Assembly (NCBI GenBank): GCA_934247335.1 | Contig: CAKQJJ010000066.1 | Coordinates: 1 to 7,048 of the forward strand | Origin: an uncultured Clostridia bacterium | GTDB lineage: Bacteria > Bacillota > Clostridia > Christensenellales > Pumilibacteraceae | DNA: 7,048 nt | Direction: 5' to 3' | Part shown: in pieces, positions 5,372 to 7,048 of the stretch | How positions within the stretch are numbered: position 1 is the stretch's first letter | How the letters are laid out: each line of letters begins with the position of its first letter | Program-made: the position numbers and the translations under genes | The notes under the pieces: generated by a model | Database searches by the model: none | What the model saw: the letters and a program-made list of their open reading frames with translations, nothing else | Told to the model about the DNA's origin: nothing

Positions 5372-7048
5372 ATGAGAAAGAAAGCGATTGTAATTCTGGT
5401 TGCGGCGTGCATGGCTTTGGCGGCGTGTCTTGCGTCTGCACCCGTTTCGGCAAAAGCAGCCGCGTCTACCGAGCTTGGCGATTTTATCGTGCAGGGCGGC
5501 GTAAACTCGGTGGACTATTCGTTCGCGAGCGGCGTTCTGACCATTCTGACAAGCACGCCGGTCACGGTTAAAAACAAAGATCAAAGCGTTGCCACTCAGC
5601 ATCGCATAGTCGTAAAGAAAGACGTTTCGGCAAACGTTACGCTTGCGGGCGTAAACATAGCGGCGGATAGTACATATAACAAGCAAACCCCGGCGCCGTT
5701 TTTAATAGAGGACGAAAGCAAGGGCGCCGTTGTCGTAACGCTTGAAAAAGGTACCGTAAACGTGCTTAAAGGGCATTGGCAGTCGGCAGGACTTCAAAAG
5801 CGCGGCGGAATTGATTCGGGAACGCTGACCATTAAAGGCACGGGCTCGCTCGAAGCGATCGGCGGTCGTCAAGGCGCGGGAATAGGCTCGTACAATATCA
5901 GTGAAAACATCGGTGCTTACCATATCTATATAGAAGGCGGCGTGATTACCGCAAGGGGCGGATTGGGCTCTGCCGGCATCGGTTGCGGATTGAACGAAAA
6001 TAAATGCGGAGATATCCGTATTTACGGCGGCTCGGTGAAGGCTTCCGGCGGTAGTGCGGCGGCGCAAGCCATAGGCTGCGGCGCGCTAAACTCGGCAAGC
6101 GGACTGACGCCTGTGGTCTATACTCCGACGAGCGACGGCACGACTCCCGTATTTTGTCAGACCATAGCAAACGAAAGCGGAAAACCCGTGTACATAGACG
6201 GCAAGGAATATCCCGCTTCTCACGGCAGCGAAACCAATATCTATCCGTATATGACGCCCGGCAAACACGTCGTAACGGTAAATGATGAGGACATCCTTTA
6301 CGAAATATCGTCGGACGGCGGAATCGAAAGCAAAACGAATTATACGATTTCGTTTAACGTTAACGGCGGAAAAGTTTATATTCGCACTACTCCGGTCAAA
6401 AACAGGAATCTGCCGCTCAACGTGTCCGATAACGAGCGCGACGGCTACGTTCTTATCGGCTGGATTTATAAAGGTCAGTTGGTGGGGAAATATACGACTT
6501 ATGCGGAAGCGGAACCGGATATCACCGTAACCAACATAACGATTACGGCAGTGTGGTCGCCCACCGCTCAGACGATGCAGAAGCTGGACGACGAGCTGTC
6601 CGTATCCAAAAGCGAATTACAGGCGCTTATCGACAAAAAGGCGGACGCCACGACTTTGAATCAGGCGGTCGAAAAGCTCAACTCCGACATAGCAAAGGCT
6701 AAGGAAGCCGCCGACGCCGCCGAAGAAGCGGCAAAATTATACGCGGACGAAAAGGACAAGGAACTTAAAAGCGCTCTGGAAGTAACAATTAAGACGGCGA
6801 AAGAAGAGGCTATTTCCGCGGCAAATACGGCGGTGGAAAATGCCAAGACCGAGCTTCAAGAGGCAATCGGAAAGAAAGCGGATACCGAAACGGTGAATAA
6901 CGCAATAGGAACTCTCAATACCGCAATAAGCAATGCGGAAGCCACAGCCAAGGCGTACGCGGACGAAAAGGACAAGGAACTTAAAAGCGCTCTGGAAGCA
7001 ACAATTAAAACGGCGAAAGAGGCGCTTACCGCCGCAATCGACGACGTT
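5372..7048 (+). CDS. Secreted/lipid-anchored surface protein: beta-helix repeats, Listeria-Bacteroides repeat, coiled-coil repeats (3' partial)
   Basis: The frame is open from the ATG at 5372 to the window edge: 559 residues and no stop. GGAGG at 5358-5362 precedes the start by 9 nt; an ATG at 5365 is in another frame. Residues 1-29 are an export signal: 'MRKK', a hydrophobic core, then 'LAAC' (C19), a possible lipobox, or 'AKA' (27-29) for ordinary cleavage. Residues 35-240 look like a right-handed beta-helix, with rungs such as 'AGIGS', 'AGIGCG' and 'AIGCG' alternating with 'IYIEGGVITARGG' and 'IRIYGGSVKASGG'. Residues 324-396 match a Listeria-Bacteroides (InlB B-like) repeat: 'FNVNGG', 'GYVLIGW', 'ITAVW'. 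From 400 on, Ala/Lys/Glu-rich heptads form a coiled coil with repeated blocks. No enzymatic residues are recognised; an adhesin or structural surface role is inferred. A wall or membrane anchor would lie beyond 7048. Confidence 0.88.
   Translation, partial: MRKKAIVILVAACMALAACLASAPVSAKAAASTELGDFIVQGGVNSVDYSFASGVLTILTSTPVTVKNKDQSVATQHRIVVKKDVSANVTLAGVNIAADSTYNKQTPAPFLIEDESKGAVVVTLEKGTVNVLKGHWQSAGLQKRGGIDSGTLTIKGTGSLEAIGGRQGAGIGSYNISENIGAYHIYIEGGVITARGGLGSAGIGCGLNENKCGDIRIYGGSVKASGGSAAAQAIGCGALNSASGLTPVVYTPTSDGTTPVFCQTIANESGKPVYIDGKEYPASHGSETNIYPYMTPGKHVVTVNDEDILYEISSDGGIESKTNYTISFNVNGGKVYIRTTPVKNRNLPLNVSDNERDGYVLIGWIYKGQLVGKYTTYAEAEPDITVTNITITAVWSPTAQTMQKLDDELSVSKSELQALIDKKADATTLNQAVEKLNSDIAKAKEAADAAEEAAKLYADEKDKELKSALEVTIKTAKEEAISAANTAVENAKTELQEAIGKKADTETVNNAIGTLNTAISNAEATAKAYADEKDKELKSALEATIKTAKEALTAAIDDV
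6740..7020 (+). repeat. Near-identical 65-bp repeat in the coiled-coil region
   Basis: Positions 6740-6804 and 6956-7020 agree at 63 of 65 bases and encode 'YADEKDKELKSALE' followed by 'TIKTAKE'. One change is V to A and the other is silent. The 216-bp offset (72 residues) keeps the frame. Flanking residues (416-440 against 495-519) are also related but more diverged, so this is part of a larger repeat unit that may continue past the window. Confidence 0.93.

Noticed and set aside
5365..5571. Open frame starting at the ATG at 5365
   Set aside because: It overlaps the signal peptide of the surface protein in another frame, and its product looks like random Arg/Gly/Cys-rich sequence.
5702..6268. 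Several - strand open frames inside the surface-protein gene
   Set aside because: The + strand frame is open for 559 codons with a signal peptide and recognisable repeats; the - strand frames lack starts with ribosome binding sites.

Overview
The window looks like a chromosomal segment of an anaerobic, probably spore-forming member of the Clostridia (Bacillota). The evidence is AGGAGG-type ribosome binding sites, near-consensus TTGACA-N17-TATAAT promoters, U-tract hairpin terminators, a rubrerythrin, a BclA-like collagen protein with a SigK-like promoter, and a Gram-positive-style surface protein. Genus cannot be read from the sequence. I see no RNA genes, CRISPR array, insertion sequence or phage module.

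Layout. 2-307 (+): end of a gene, probably a Gfo/Idh/MocA-type sugar dehydrogenase, followed after 22 bp by a TIM-barrel sugar phosphate isomerase/epimerase (330-1175, +). These two look like the end of a sugar-catabolism operon. A bidirectional terminator (1228-1276) separates them from a convergent collagen-like gene (1291-2268, -) with 57 uninterrupted Gly-X-Y triplets and a BclA-type C-terminal domain. A 156-bp divergent intergenic region carries the SigK-like promoter of the collagen gene, a 12-bp palindrome and a perfect SigA promoter for a cytoplasmic GH43 glycosidase (2425-3294, +). Rubrerythrin (3416-3961, +) has its own SigA promoter with a perfect inverted repeat over the presumed transcription start. 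Next is a membrane-anchored protein of the YiiX-like permuted papain fold (4226-5107, +, GTG start). The window ends inside a large secreted or lipid-anchored surface protein (5372 to beyond 7048, +): signal peptide, beta-helix-like repeats, a Listeria-Bacteroides repeat, then coiled-coil repeats.

From 1291 onward almost every gene appears to be its own transcription unit with a promoter and a terminator, so this is a row of monocistronic genes rather than one pathway. The shared themes are carbohydrate use (the first two genes and GH43), oxidative-stress defence (rubrerythrin) and cell or spore surface (collagen-like protein, the YiiX-like protein, the coiled-coil surface protein). I found no convincing evidence for an undescribed multi-gene system. 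The most interesting items are the regulatory sites (SigK-like promoter, rubrerythrin operator, GAACG/CGTTC cluster) and the recently duplicated repeats in the two surface-protein genes.
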